A stretch of 32,000 bases of DNA, taken from NCBI GenBank assembly GCA_937775295.1, contig CALKBZ010000024.1, forward strand, positions 1 through 32,000. Direction: 5' to 3'. The position numbers were made by a program, and so were the translations under genes. Shown here one piece after another: positions 8,377 through 15,746 of this stretch. Under the pieces are notes generated by a model. The model did not search any database. It was not told the DNA's origin and was given only the letters and a program-made list of their open reading frames with translations. Positions within the stretch are counted from its first letter, which is position 1. The number at the start of each line of letters is the position of its first letter. The stretch is from an uncultured Opitutales bacterium (GTDB lineage: Bacteria; Verrucomicrobiota; Verrucomicrobiia; Opitutales; Coraliomargaritaceae).

Positions 8377-8408
8377 CTGCGCCCCTGCGCCGCTGCGCCG
8401 CTGCGCGA
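8377..8408. repeat. Four tandem 8-bp repeats, CTGCGCCN type, upstream of the GxxExxY gene
   Basis: CTGCGC begins at 8377, 8385, 8393 and 8401, an exact 8-bp period. The units are CTGCGCCC, CTGCGCCG, CTGCGCCG and CTGCGCGA. The array starts 9 bases upstream of the start codon of the GxxExxY gene and overlaps the likely ribosome-binding region. Confidence 0.85.
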
Positions 8409-8590
8409 TACTAATACGTATGCTTGTTCATCTTTCATTTTTACAAGGCACAGAGATCGCTGGAAACTCATCGCGATTACTATACTGTTTTTTTTGAAAA
8501 TCACAAATCATGATGCGCGGCAGTATATACAGTAGAGTAGAGAGCGACAGGCGGCCGCGTAAACGCGCCCATCATGCCACTTTCCCTGAT

Positions 8591-8626
8591 CCTCCCGAAC
8601 ATGCGAATTTCTCGTCTCCGGCTCTC
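8591..8626 (-). ncRNA. Degenerate group II intron domain V remnant
   Basis: Read on the minus strand, downstream of the reverse-transcriptase relic, this stretch begins GAGCCGGAG, has a GAAA tetraloop-like centre and ends with TGTTCGGGAGG. The layout is that of bacterial group II intron domain V (GAGCCG stem, GNRA-capped hairpin, return strand). Several stem pairs are broken, so it would not fold into an active domain. It lies at the expected place, after the maturase C-terminus. Confidence 0.4.
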
Positions 8627-8699
8627 ATGCCAGCATTCGTCACAGACGAAGTAAGCCGAGCTTTTGTAGGTATTGGTAATCACTCATTCCTCTGCGAAG

Positions 8700-9485
8700 A
8701 TTATATATACGCTGGCTACGGCAACTCAAGCGCGTGGTCATTCGATTTCGCGTGAAGCAACTAGGTCACAAAACGCTTTTTCGAAGATAGCCATATTCGA
8801 AGCAGGCTCCCCAGCCGCGCAGAAAGGCATTAAGACCCTTAACCCACCATTGGACTGGGCTTAAAGCATTTACTGGGGCCTACTGCCCCCTAATACTCTC
8901 CCTCGCTTTTTGCCGCGATTTCTCTCAAGGCATCACATTTAAGTAGTTCCAGTCGCGCCCCTTGAGGTCCCGATCGAAACGGAATGTAAAGCTAAGAAAG
9001 TCTAAACTTTCGCTACGGTGCAGATGCACCAACGAGGTTTTCTCCCGATTGATACTCAAGCCTAGCCAATCCCCCAGAGTTCCGCTTATTCATCCTCCCA
9101 TTCGCAGACCTGATAACGGCGAAGAACCACGAAGTCATTCGCATAACCAACAAGACGGGCAGCGGCCCAGTGACTTTCTCCGCTTGCACGATGCAACCTC
9201 TTGTTGGACTAGTCCAGATACACATATGCCAACCGAGGAGAGATTCCCCACCCCAACTCTGCGGCGTACCCCTATCACTCGTTACTGAAGATTGCTGCTT
9301 TCCTTTATCATCGCATTCGATGAGAAAGGAAAACAGCAACCAGCCCCTGATCGAACCAAGAACGCTCCGATCAGCTAACCACATCCCTACGAAAACTATG
9401 AGCTTCTCGCGTGGGGTCGCATCGAAGCTACCTTCTAGTTCAGCGTCGTAGACGGAGATTCGCCCCGCCTTGATTGCTAGAACTG
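8700..9485 (-). pseudogene. Decayed group II intron reverse transcriptase/maturase
   Basis: Read on the minus strand with frame changes, the family blocks appear in order: VYDAELEGSFDATPREKL (usual DADLEGYFDSIPHDKL) near 9430; LADRSVLGSIRGWL near 9370; GTPQ near 9265; LVGYANDFVVL (usual YADDFVVL) at about 9133-9150; LGLSINREKTSLVHL near 9060; SLDFLSFTFRFDRDLKGRD near 8990; YLNVMP near 8950; and the domain X/C-terminal part FLRGWGACFEYGYLRKS near 8800, then RRSQR-like RSQR. Several stops and at least three frameshifts interrupt it, and the catalytic YADD is YAND, so it is dead. I do not recognise the N-terminal part or intron domains I-III in 9490-9690. Confidence 0.8.
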
Positions 9486-9691
9486 ATTGAAGAACCTTCC
9501 AATAGCATTATCCTCTCGTAGTTTCCCATACCGCATTAACCGTATCGCAGGGTCATTGTCATTGAGTGAGACTGCAGGGCACCCAAGGCACTCGAACCGA
9601 AGCTGTGCCCTAGCAGGGGCAGCGCCATCACCCGCCTAGGCACCTAAAAACTTAACACCGCGCGGCATGCGCTCTCAGACTGAGCCTAGAT

Positions 9692-10003
9692 TCAACGCTC
9701 ATCTCCCAGCTCTTCAATGAACGACTCCAGCGCCAACCGACTCAAATCTTCTAAATCGTCTGCACTGGGATAGTTATCGTCGCCAGCCAACTCACGCCCA
9801 ACTTCAACCAAATGTTGCCGAATTTCTGGCATGGATTCGAGACTATGACGAATCACCTGCTGTATTTCGGAACCATCGAAAGCCTCAGAACCTAGCTCCA
9901 AATCACTGGCGGACTCTGCGTTGATCGACTTAGGTTTCTTTTTTGATCCCAGCTTAGAAGGCCCCTGCAGCGGCTGCGACATTTTGTGCGGATCAATATT
10001 CAT
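9692..10003 (-). CDS. Small acidic protein, possibly a FlgM-like anti-sigma factor
   Basis: The 103-residue protein has a disordered, polar N-terminal half (Lys/Ser-rich, about 1-45) and a helical C-terminal half. The C-terminal half has SMPEIRQHLVEVGRELA, then DDNYPSADDLEDLSRLAL. Length, disorder and the R-x3-V-x5-L-x-x-D-x-x-Y-P/K-x pattern recall FlgM, which binds and exports with sigma-28. The similarity is weak and I would not name the gene. It ends the minus-strand run with the lipoprotein and the histidine kinase and lies 53 bases behind the lipoprotein gene. The presence of sigma-28-type promoters in this window makes a FlgM plausible. Confidence 0.4.
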   Translation of the reverse strand: MNIDPHKMSQPLQGPSKLGSKKKPKSINAESASDLELGSEAFDGSEIQQVIRHSLESMPEIRQHLVEVGRELAGDDNYPSADDLEDLSRLALESFIEELGDER

Positions 10004-10056
10004 CGATTCTTTAAATCTTTGTAATTAAAATAAATAAGATACGACTCATAAGTCAC

Positions 10057-10749
10057 TTAACGCCCAAATGCAAGCGGTAAGGTGTTCACCACTTCGTGGA
10101 TGACGAACTCGGAAAAGAGGAAAGGGCCACGCAGCGAAGCATAACTATCATTGAATGGATAGCGATTGCCCACATTTTCCTGAGCATAGCGACGGGCAGA
10201 AATGATCACCCCCTCATCAGTGGAGCGAAACAACTCATTCACCTCCCAGAGTACTGGTTGCTTCTCGAGCTGAAAAAGCCGAGCATGCACCCCAATAGTA
10301 AAGGGGCGGTACATCACAAACTCATCAACATTGAGCTGAAAAACGCCGTCAAGGCCCCGAGCCTTTAAATAGTGCACCAAGGCAATTGGAATCGACTCCT
10401 GGAGCAGAATTTGCCTGCGCCCGATGACATCATACAATTCCGATTCTTCAATTTGAACGACCTCGAAACGCCCGGCGCGCCTGAGCTGGCTGGATAAGAT
10501 ACGGTTAAAACGCGCCCGCCCCTGAAAGTCATCGTAGTCCAACTGCACCGGGAGGAGCGCCACTCGCCTTAGCTCCGCCGGCAGCCGATCAGCACTGTAA
10601 ATGTTACCAATCGAGAAACCTCTGCCGATGGGCGCATCTTGCACCATCCGCTCAAGGCGGTGACTCGTGCAGCCCGAGAACAAACTACTCAATAACAATA
10701 GTAAAAGAACGCGCCCCAATAGACTCAACTTGCTGGCTAGAGAAATCAT
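10057..10749 (-). CDS. Lipoprotein of unknown function in a flagellar gene run
   Basis: The 230-residue protein has a lipoprotein signal: a hydrophobic helix (about 10-24) and lipobox FSGC with the lipidated Cys at residue 27. The mature part has IYSADRLPAELRRVALLPV, ILSSQLRRAGRFEVVQI and a central LDGVFQLNVDEF segment. This layout (an LP-rich strand, a subunit-type alpha/beta fold, then a beta-rich part) recalls periplasmic TolB-N/CsgG-like lipoproteins, some of which serve flagella (FlgT/FlgP-type). I cannot assign a family. The ATG overlaps the stop of the histidine kinase gene (ATGA), so the two are translationally coupled. Confidence 0.6.
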   Translation of the reverse strand: MISLASKLSLLGRVLLLLLLSSLFSGCTSHRLERMVQDAPIGRGFSIGNIYSADRLPAELRRVALLPVQLDYDDFQGRARFNRILSSQLRRAGRFEVVQIEESELYDVIGRRQILLQESIPIALVHYLKARGLDGVFQLNVDEFVMYRPFTIGVHARLFQLEKQPVLWEVNELFRSTDEGVIISARRYAQENVGNRYPFNDSYASLRGPFLFSEFVIHEVVNTLPLAFGR

Positions 10750-12905
10750 CTGGAAGTGGCACTGAGGTGTTCAAGGATTGTCTCCACGCACTCCGAAGGT
10801 TGCGCATTGGACAATAGTAATTGATCAAAGGTACCTTCAAGTAAATCACTAAAATGTACGGGGTCCAAGCCCTGCAATGAAAGTATTGCTTGCAGGTTAT
10901 TCGATTTAAGATCGATCGACTCGCAAACCCCGCGAACTTTACTTTGCTCATTATAGGCAAAGGCGATCAATACTGTCTTGGGCTTATTCGAGCAAGCTGC
11001 CAACCAACTTTCTAAGTCAGAAACTTCAGTCAGCTCATCAACTTCGATGCCCCGACGACATAGACCCGCCAAGACCGCATTGGTTGCCGCATTCGGGCTA
11101 CCGAAGATTGCCACCGGCGGCTCCTTGAAATGTTCCGACAGATCAGTTTCATCCTCCGGAGCTGCATAGGTGTCCTGCTCCTCCCCTATCAGAGGAAAGA
11201 GTAAGATCATTTCGGTACCCTTACCGACTTGGGTACGCACCCCATAATCAAAGTGGTTCTCCCGCGCAAACTGGCTAAGACAATAGAGCCCCAATCCCGA
11301 CCCCGAAGAATCAGTGCCATTCTTGGTCGAGAAGTAAGCACCAAATATGCTCCCAACAATCTCGGGGGGCATACCGAAACCATCATCCTGAAAAACAAAC
11401 TCTACACCTTCCCCAACGCGATCACATTCGCTTGAAACTAGGTAGGATGCATCATATTTCGCAAGGTCTACCTTGCGCATCTTAAGCGTCACCCTCCCGC
11501 TGATACCAATCACATCGCGCGCATTCACAGCGAAATTGACAAGAATTCGCCGCATAGACACCGAATCCACACGGATCGGAAATTCTTCATCCGGAATCTG
11601 CAAGTCAAGGATCGCATCCTGCGGCAATAGGATCTTGATCAGATCGATCTGTTCTGCCACCAGAACCGAAAAATCCTGATAATCAGGCTTCCCGAGACTC
11701 TCGTTGTTCAACGAAATGATACGCCCACTGAGCTCTCTAGCCTGATCAGTCGTGGCCTTAATCAAACTCGCTACTTTGTAAAGATCGTCCGTCTCATCTA
11801 GATCCATTAACAGCATTTCCGAGAGCGAAACGAGCCCGGCAAGTATATTATTGAAGTCATGAGATAGGCTACCCGAGATTTGAGCGAGACTATCCTTCCA
11901 TGCAGAGTGCAGCAGTCGCTGTTGGCCGACCTGCTCGTGAGTAAGATCCAGCCACAGCCCTTCAAAGCCAACCAACGAACCGTCAATACCGCGTACAGGT
12001 ATCCGCAGCTCCATCAAATAAAGAACTTGATCACCGTTTGGAATCAGAAGCCTAAAACGACAGGAAGTCGGCAGACTTACTTCGCTGCAACGATCCATGT
12101 TGGCCTTGACCTCAGCACGATCACTCGGATGGACCCAGTCGATCCACTCAGCACCAGCTTGTAATTCGCGTACTGCCGCACTGCCTAAAAGCTCCTCTAA
12201 AGGCGGTTTGATCAGCACAAAGCGGCAGTGCGAATCCTGGTTAAAATGAGAACCGGGAAGATGGCGCACGAAATACTGAAAACGCGACGACTGCTGCTGC
12301 ACTCGCAAAAACAATCCGCGCAAGATTTCCTGCAAGTTATTTTGATCAAAAGAGAGTGAATCTTCAGCTAGCGTTGCTTCACCTCCAGTGCACATCACTG
12401 GTACAAGTGTCACGCTATAAAAGTCTTTGCCGAACTCCAACAAATAAATAGACCAGCCCATACCAAGACTCTCCCGCTCAATATCCCACGGCAGGAACGT
12501 CCGGTTTTCTTCAACCATATGTAATATATCGCTGGGGAGCATTTTAGCCCAAGCTGGCTCGGTCTGAATAAGCAGCTCTCTCAAATTAGCGGATGGTTTT
12601 GCCGAACTGATTGCACCATCGAGCAAGCCAGGAAGTTGCGCTTTCGCTTCCTTCGAAAAGGAGACCACCTGCCAATCGAGACCAATCACAAACTGGAGTG
12701 GTTCCATGGAAAAACTCCGCGCACTCGCCGTCTTCCTGCGTTTAGTCGATTGCAAACTGGTGCCAACTAATTTGCGCGAGGAAGCGCCCTCCGCCAACCG
12801 CAACTCCGCGTCGCAAGCGACAAAAGTGAACTCCAAAGGCTCTGCAGGCATTGAGGAAATAGAGCGCCAAACAAGCTTGCTGGCAGGATCTAATCGTTTC
12901 AGCAT
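10746..12905 (-). CDS. Soluble PAS histidine kinase, FlrB/FleS-like, with a degenerate receiver-like tail
   Basis: The 719-residue protein has no membrane segment. Residues about 60-180 may be one sensor domain. Residues about 205-325 look like a PAS domain (WIDWVHPSDRAEV and LVGFEGLWLDLTHE at its end). The phosphoacceptor is H349 in SLSHDFNNILAG. The ATPase domain has N457/N461 (N box), DDGFGMP (507-513) and SGSGLGL (534-540). The last 130 residues (about 590-719) resemble a receiver fold but lack the conserved phospho-Asp environment. A cytoplasmic PAS kinase in a flagellar cluster that also encodes an NtrC-type regulator (26143-27639) suggests a FlrB/FleS-type role. The pairing is inferred; the two genes are not adjacent. 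Confidence 0.85.
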   Translation of the reverse strand: MLKRLDPASKLVWRSISSMPAEPLEFTFVACDAELRLAEGASSRKLVGTSLQSTKRRKTASARSFSMEPLQFVIGLDWQVVSFSKEAKAQLPGLLDGAISSAKPSANLRELLIQTEPAWAKMLPSDILHMVEENRTFLPWDIERESLGMGWSIYLLEFGKDFYSVTLVPVMCTGGEATLAEDSLSFDQNNLQEILRGLFLRVQQQSSRFQYFVRHLPGSHFNQDSHCRFVLIKPPLEELLGSAAVRELQAGAEWIDWVHPSDRAEVKANMDRCSEVSLPTSCRFRLLIPNGDQVLYLMELRIPVRGIDGSLVGFEGLWLDLTHEQVGQQRLLHSAWKDSLAQISGSLSHDFNNILAGLVSLSEMLLMDLDETDDLYKVASLIKATTDQARELSGRIISLNNESLGKPDYQDFSVLVAEQIDLIKILLPQDAILDLQIPDEEFPIRVDSVSMRRILVNFAVNARDVIGISGRVTLKMRKVDLAKYDASYLVSSECDRVGEGVEFVFQDDGFGMPPEIVGSIFGAYFSTKNGTDSSGSGLGLYCLSQFARENHFDYGVRTQVGKGTEMILLFPLIGEEQDTYAAPEDETDLSEHFKEPPVAIFGSPNAATNAVLAGLCRRGIEVDELTEVSDLESWLAACSNKPKTVLIAFAYNEQSKVRGVCESIDLKSNNLQAILSLQGLDPVHFSDLLEGTFDQLLLSNAQPSECVETILEHLSATSR

Positions 12906-12918
12906 TCCCTATCACTAC

Positions 12919-12952
12919 GCTTATTGCACAATAAAATCAAGCTTATTGCACA
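12919..12952. repeat. 12-bp direct repeat upstream of the histidine kinase gene
   Basis: GCTTATTGCACA occurs at 12919-12930 and again at 12941-12952, with start points 22 bp apart, about two helical turns. The nearer copy is 13 bases from the kinase start codon. This looks like a paired operator site; the binding protein is unknown. Confidence 0.55.
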
Positions 12953-13007
12953 TAAAAATACAAATTGGTGCATTACAAGAACCTTTTAAGATTCGAATCG
13001 CAGCAAT

Positions 13008-13388
13008 TTAACTCACATAAGCGCGGTTCACTCGACTCGGCACTGGCTTCAGCTTGAGATCATTCGGCGCAGGCGATGACGCCGATAAGTAGGCCTTTTC
13101 AACAGCGCGGTCCATCTTCAGGATCAACATCAACTTGTTCTGCAGATGCTCGACCTTCGTTTTAACTGAGTCGGTCAAGCGCACGCGATTTTCGCCATAA
13201 TCTCTGAGCACTTGGTTCATCGCTACAATTTTATCTAACAAATGCTTCTTTTCATCCACCGTTGCCGCCAAGGAGTGCCCACTTTTTAAATTGGCTTGCT
13301 CGCGCTTCAGCAACCCTCCTATTTTTTCTGCAAGCTGCTCGTATTTAGCAAGTAACTCTTCAACTGTCTGTTCTATTTCGGCATCCAT
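13008..13388 (-). CDS. FlgN-like flagellar chaperone candidate
   Basis: The 126-residue, almost wholly helical protein has LLKREQANLKSG, then VDEKKHLLDKIVAMNQVL, then a second long helix (TKVEHLQNKLMLILKMD). This is the general pattern of FlgN, the chaperone for hook-filament junction proteins FlgK and FlgL: an LL-x-x-E helix, an EK-x-x-LL helix, then a C-terminal substrate-binding helix. The length fits (FlgN is about 140). The similarity is of pattern rather than sequence, so another small coiled-coil protein is possible. It lies 23 bases behind the broken TPR gene and 102 bases ahead of the kinase gene. Confidence 0.5.
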   Translation of the reverse strand: MDAEIEQTVEELLAKYEQLAEKIGGLLKREQANLKSGHSLAATVDEKKHLLDKIVAMNQVLRDYGENRVRLTDSVKTKVEHLQNKLMLILKMDRAVEKAYLSASSPAPNDLKLKPVPSRVNRAYVS

Positions 13389-13411
13389 AAGGCATCTTTC
13401 TTTTTTATCAT

Positions 13412-14810
13412 TTAAGCATCACCTGCAACGCGCTGCGCGATGCCGTCATACCACTTGAGCAATCCAAGTTGCCAAGCAGCACTGTCAGCAAGAAATTCAA
13501 GTTCCGCGCCCAGTGCATCGACCCCAGAATTTTCACGCATCAAATCAATCTCTTGAACCACAAATTCAAACGACTCCACCGCTCGCTGATGGCGATTCAA
13601 CTCGCGAAAACAGCTGGCCATCTGCAGGACTATAGGCAACTGCCATTGAGGTGCCTGATCCATCACAACTAAGGCTTGGTACAGCTGAAGCGCCGGCTCA
13701 TACTCACCAGCATTCAAAATAATAATTGGCCAGAAAGTTACCCGACATACGCCGCCACTCAACCCACTCTGAGGTCATATTCTGTTGCGGCACCCCCCCC
13801 ATCTCAAGCAGGCCCGTTAGAGTCTGGCGGCCCTGATCCATTTGCTTCATGCTTATTTGGGCACGCGCCTTCTCATAGTGTAACTCAGGATTAAAGCTGC
13901 TGTTTGGATACTCTGCAATGAAACCATCGATGGCACGCAAGCCCTTGCCTCGCTCGCCGACATACACAAGTGATTTCGCCCGATAAAAGCGTAGCGTTTC
14001 GCGATCCTCGGCCCCGAGCTCAAGCAAGTCAATCCGGTTAAAAAGATCGATTGCTTGAGCCCACTGCCCCAAAGCAAAGCGCGTGCGTGCGATCTCAAAT
14101 TGAGCCATCCGCGCGAGCTTTAGGTATGCATCCATACCCTCCCTCTCCGGCCATAATAATCGCATTCAACACACGATAAAAGGCCGCAATCGCTGGCTCG
14201 AACTGCCCCATCTCGCGATGAATCATACCCGTCTGAAAAATAACCTCTTCCCTTCGCGGGTCACTCGGATAACTATCCGCATAGAGCTCTAGCAGGCCAA
14301 TCGTGCGCAGTGGCATATCCAGCTGATAGTAAATTCGCGCAATATAAATCAGAGCCTTCTTCTCCACCTCTGGGCGCGCACTTCCACAAAGTTGAGCACT
14401 TTAACGAAAGCCGCAATGGCCGCCTGATAGTCCATCCCATGATAGACTCGCAAGGCTGACTCGAGGAGCCGTTCGTCAGCAGCGGGAAGCACTTCCGTCT
14501 CTGTAGGATCTGCTGCATTATTATTGGCGTGCTCCGGCCCCAGGAACTGCGCCACCTGCTGGCCGATCCGATCAGCCGGACGTTCCGCCGCTTTTTCAGC
14601 TTTCGCTTGCGCGACATAATCTAGCGCTAAAGGCGTCCGATCAAGCTGCATGGTAGCTGGCGGGAGGGTGCCCATGCGCTCGAAGAACCCGAGACTCGAA
14701 TCCTCCTCGGCCTCAAACTTGGCAAACGCGAGGTGCGCAGGTCCGATCAAAGTGAGAAAACCTAGTAAACAGCGGAGCCTACAAAATGATTTTAGCAAGG
14801 GTCTAAGCAT
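13412..14810 (-). pseudogene. Exported TPR protein gene broken by three frameshifts
   Basis: Read across three shifts, the gene would encode about 465 residues: a signal peptide (MLRPLLKSFCRLRCLLGFL to an AFA-like cleavage site), a linker, then TPR-type repeats to the end (for example YQAAIAAFVKVLNF, EPAIAAFYRVLN, QWAQAIDLFNRIDL, EYEPALQLYQALV). The breaks are at 14372-14374 (one base lost from a C-run on the coding strand; restoring it gives FVEVRAPEVEKKAL), at about 14136-14143 (one base gained near a GGGAGGG stretch) and at 13716-13719 (one base gained in a T-run). The flanking peptide sense is excellent in each case. The start at 14810 is chosen for its signal peptide. The role is unknown; it may be an outer-envelope flagellar or secretion accessory protein. 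Confidence 0.75.
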
Positions 14811-14862
14811 AGGGCAATAAAAGTAATGAAAAGGACCCAACAGGGCGATCAAACAACTAGAC

Positions 14863-15549
14863 TCAAGGGATGACCTGATACCGAGCGGAACTTTTTGGCA
14901 GATTTCGAGTGGGAGCCGTAAAAAAATCAAACTGGTTCACCGGAGTCAAAATATTATATCCGCCCATCCCATTAGTCGTCTCGATGGTAGGAAAAAACAT
15001 CAGGAGCCTCGAAAATTCAACGTCTCCTCGGTTATAGCGCCTAAAAAGCTGGGCCTCATCAGTCTCCACGGATCGCTGCACACGATTCGCCTCGACTACC
15101 GTGGTCCGAGCGCCACCGCCAGCTGGTATCGGATCGCGCTCGCCGTTCGGCGCCGATTCCAACGAATCCCGTTGCGCCAGCTCTACCGGACCCCTGACAT
15201 CCACGGCTTGAGCACCCATTTCTGCAATAACTTCTGCGGCAACTTTTGCGTCTACCTCAGGGGCGCGCTTCATCCGTTCAATAAAATCTGCATAGCTCGG
15301 AGAATTTGAAACCATTGGCTTGGAGCTTGTCACAAAAGTCTCTTCGAGCTCCTGAGCCTGATAATTCACTCGAGCGGCATCGCCGACCTTCAAGTAGGAT
15401 CTGGCGGTCGCAGAACGTTCCGCGACCTGGCTTATCCTGTGCGTATCGACATTATGCGATTTGCTGAATGGCCGAGCCTGCGCACCGATCCACCCGCCGC
15501 ACAGAAGCAGGACGAATACAATGCGGCACAATTTACCCTTTAAAAACAT
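14863..15549 (-). CDS. Exported protein of unknown function, first gene of a sigma-54-type unit
   Basis: The 228-residue protein has a Sec signal peptide (hydrophobic core IVFVLLLCGGWIG, cleavage after GAQA at about residue 25). The mature part is polar and low in hydrophobic clusters, with a helical middle (YADFIERMKRAPEVDAKVAAEVIAEM is spread over about 85-112) and a C-terminal aromatic stretch (NQFDFFTAPTRNLP). I do not recognise a family. It is followed at 52 bases by the broken TPR gene. A sigma-54-type promoter lies immediately upstream, with almost no leader, which places it among the flagellar middle genes. Confidence 0.65.
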   Translation of the reverse strand: MFLKGKLCRIVFVLLLCGGWIGAQARPFSKSHNVDTHRISQVAERSATARSYLKVGDAARVNYQAQELEETFVTSSKPMVSNSPSYADFIERMKRAPEVDAKVAAEVIAEMGAQAVDVRGPVELAQRDSLESAPNGERDPIPAGGGARTTVVEANRVQRSVETDEAQLFRRYNRGDVEFSRLLMFFPTIETTNGMGGYNILTPVNQFDFFTAPTRNLPKSSARYQVIP

Positions 15550-15559
15550 ATTTGTAACC

Positions 15560-15576
15560 TAGCACTTATTCTGCCA
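15560..15576 (-). promoter_or_regulatory. Sigma-54-type promoter of the exported-protein gene
   Basis: On the minus strand the site reads TGGCAG, AATAA, GTGCTA. GG and GC (15563-15562) are 10 bases apart, as required. The predicted start of transcription is at 15550, one base from the ATG at 15549. It closely matches the flgB and flgL sites. Confidence 0.7.
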
Positions 15577-15701
15577 CTTTGCAATATAAGTCACCCAAGC
15601 CGAGTTTTAAAGACCTTCACCGACAAGCTTAAGGTCTAAAACCATTCATCCATAGTGCAATCGGCATGAAGACTGCTCAGTTGACTCAATCGACAAAAAC
15701 T

Positions 15702-15728
15702 TAAAGTTTAGGCAAATTCGACCGTATT
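15702..15728 (+). promoter_or_regulatory. Sigma-28-type promoter of the flagellin-related gene
   Basis: TAAAGTTT (15702-15709) is identical to the enterobacterial sigma-28 -35 element. It is followed, after exactly 11 bases, by ACCGTATT (15721-15728), a partial match to GCCGATAA. The start codon is 18 bases further on. Confidence 0.7.
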
Positions 15729-15746
15729 ACTGATTATACCAATCCC

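Noticed and set aside
8870-9690. Plus-strand open frames at 8962-9288 and 9170-9451
   Set aside because: They lie antisense to the reverse-transcriptase relic and match no protein family I recognise.
12967-12987. Possible sigma-54-type site upstream of the kinase gene
   Set aside because: GG-N10-GC spacing is right (AGGTTC, TTGTA, ATGCA), but the rest of the -24 element does not match and the other four sites are far better.
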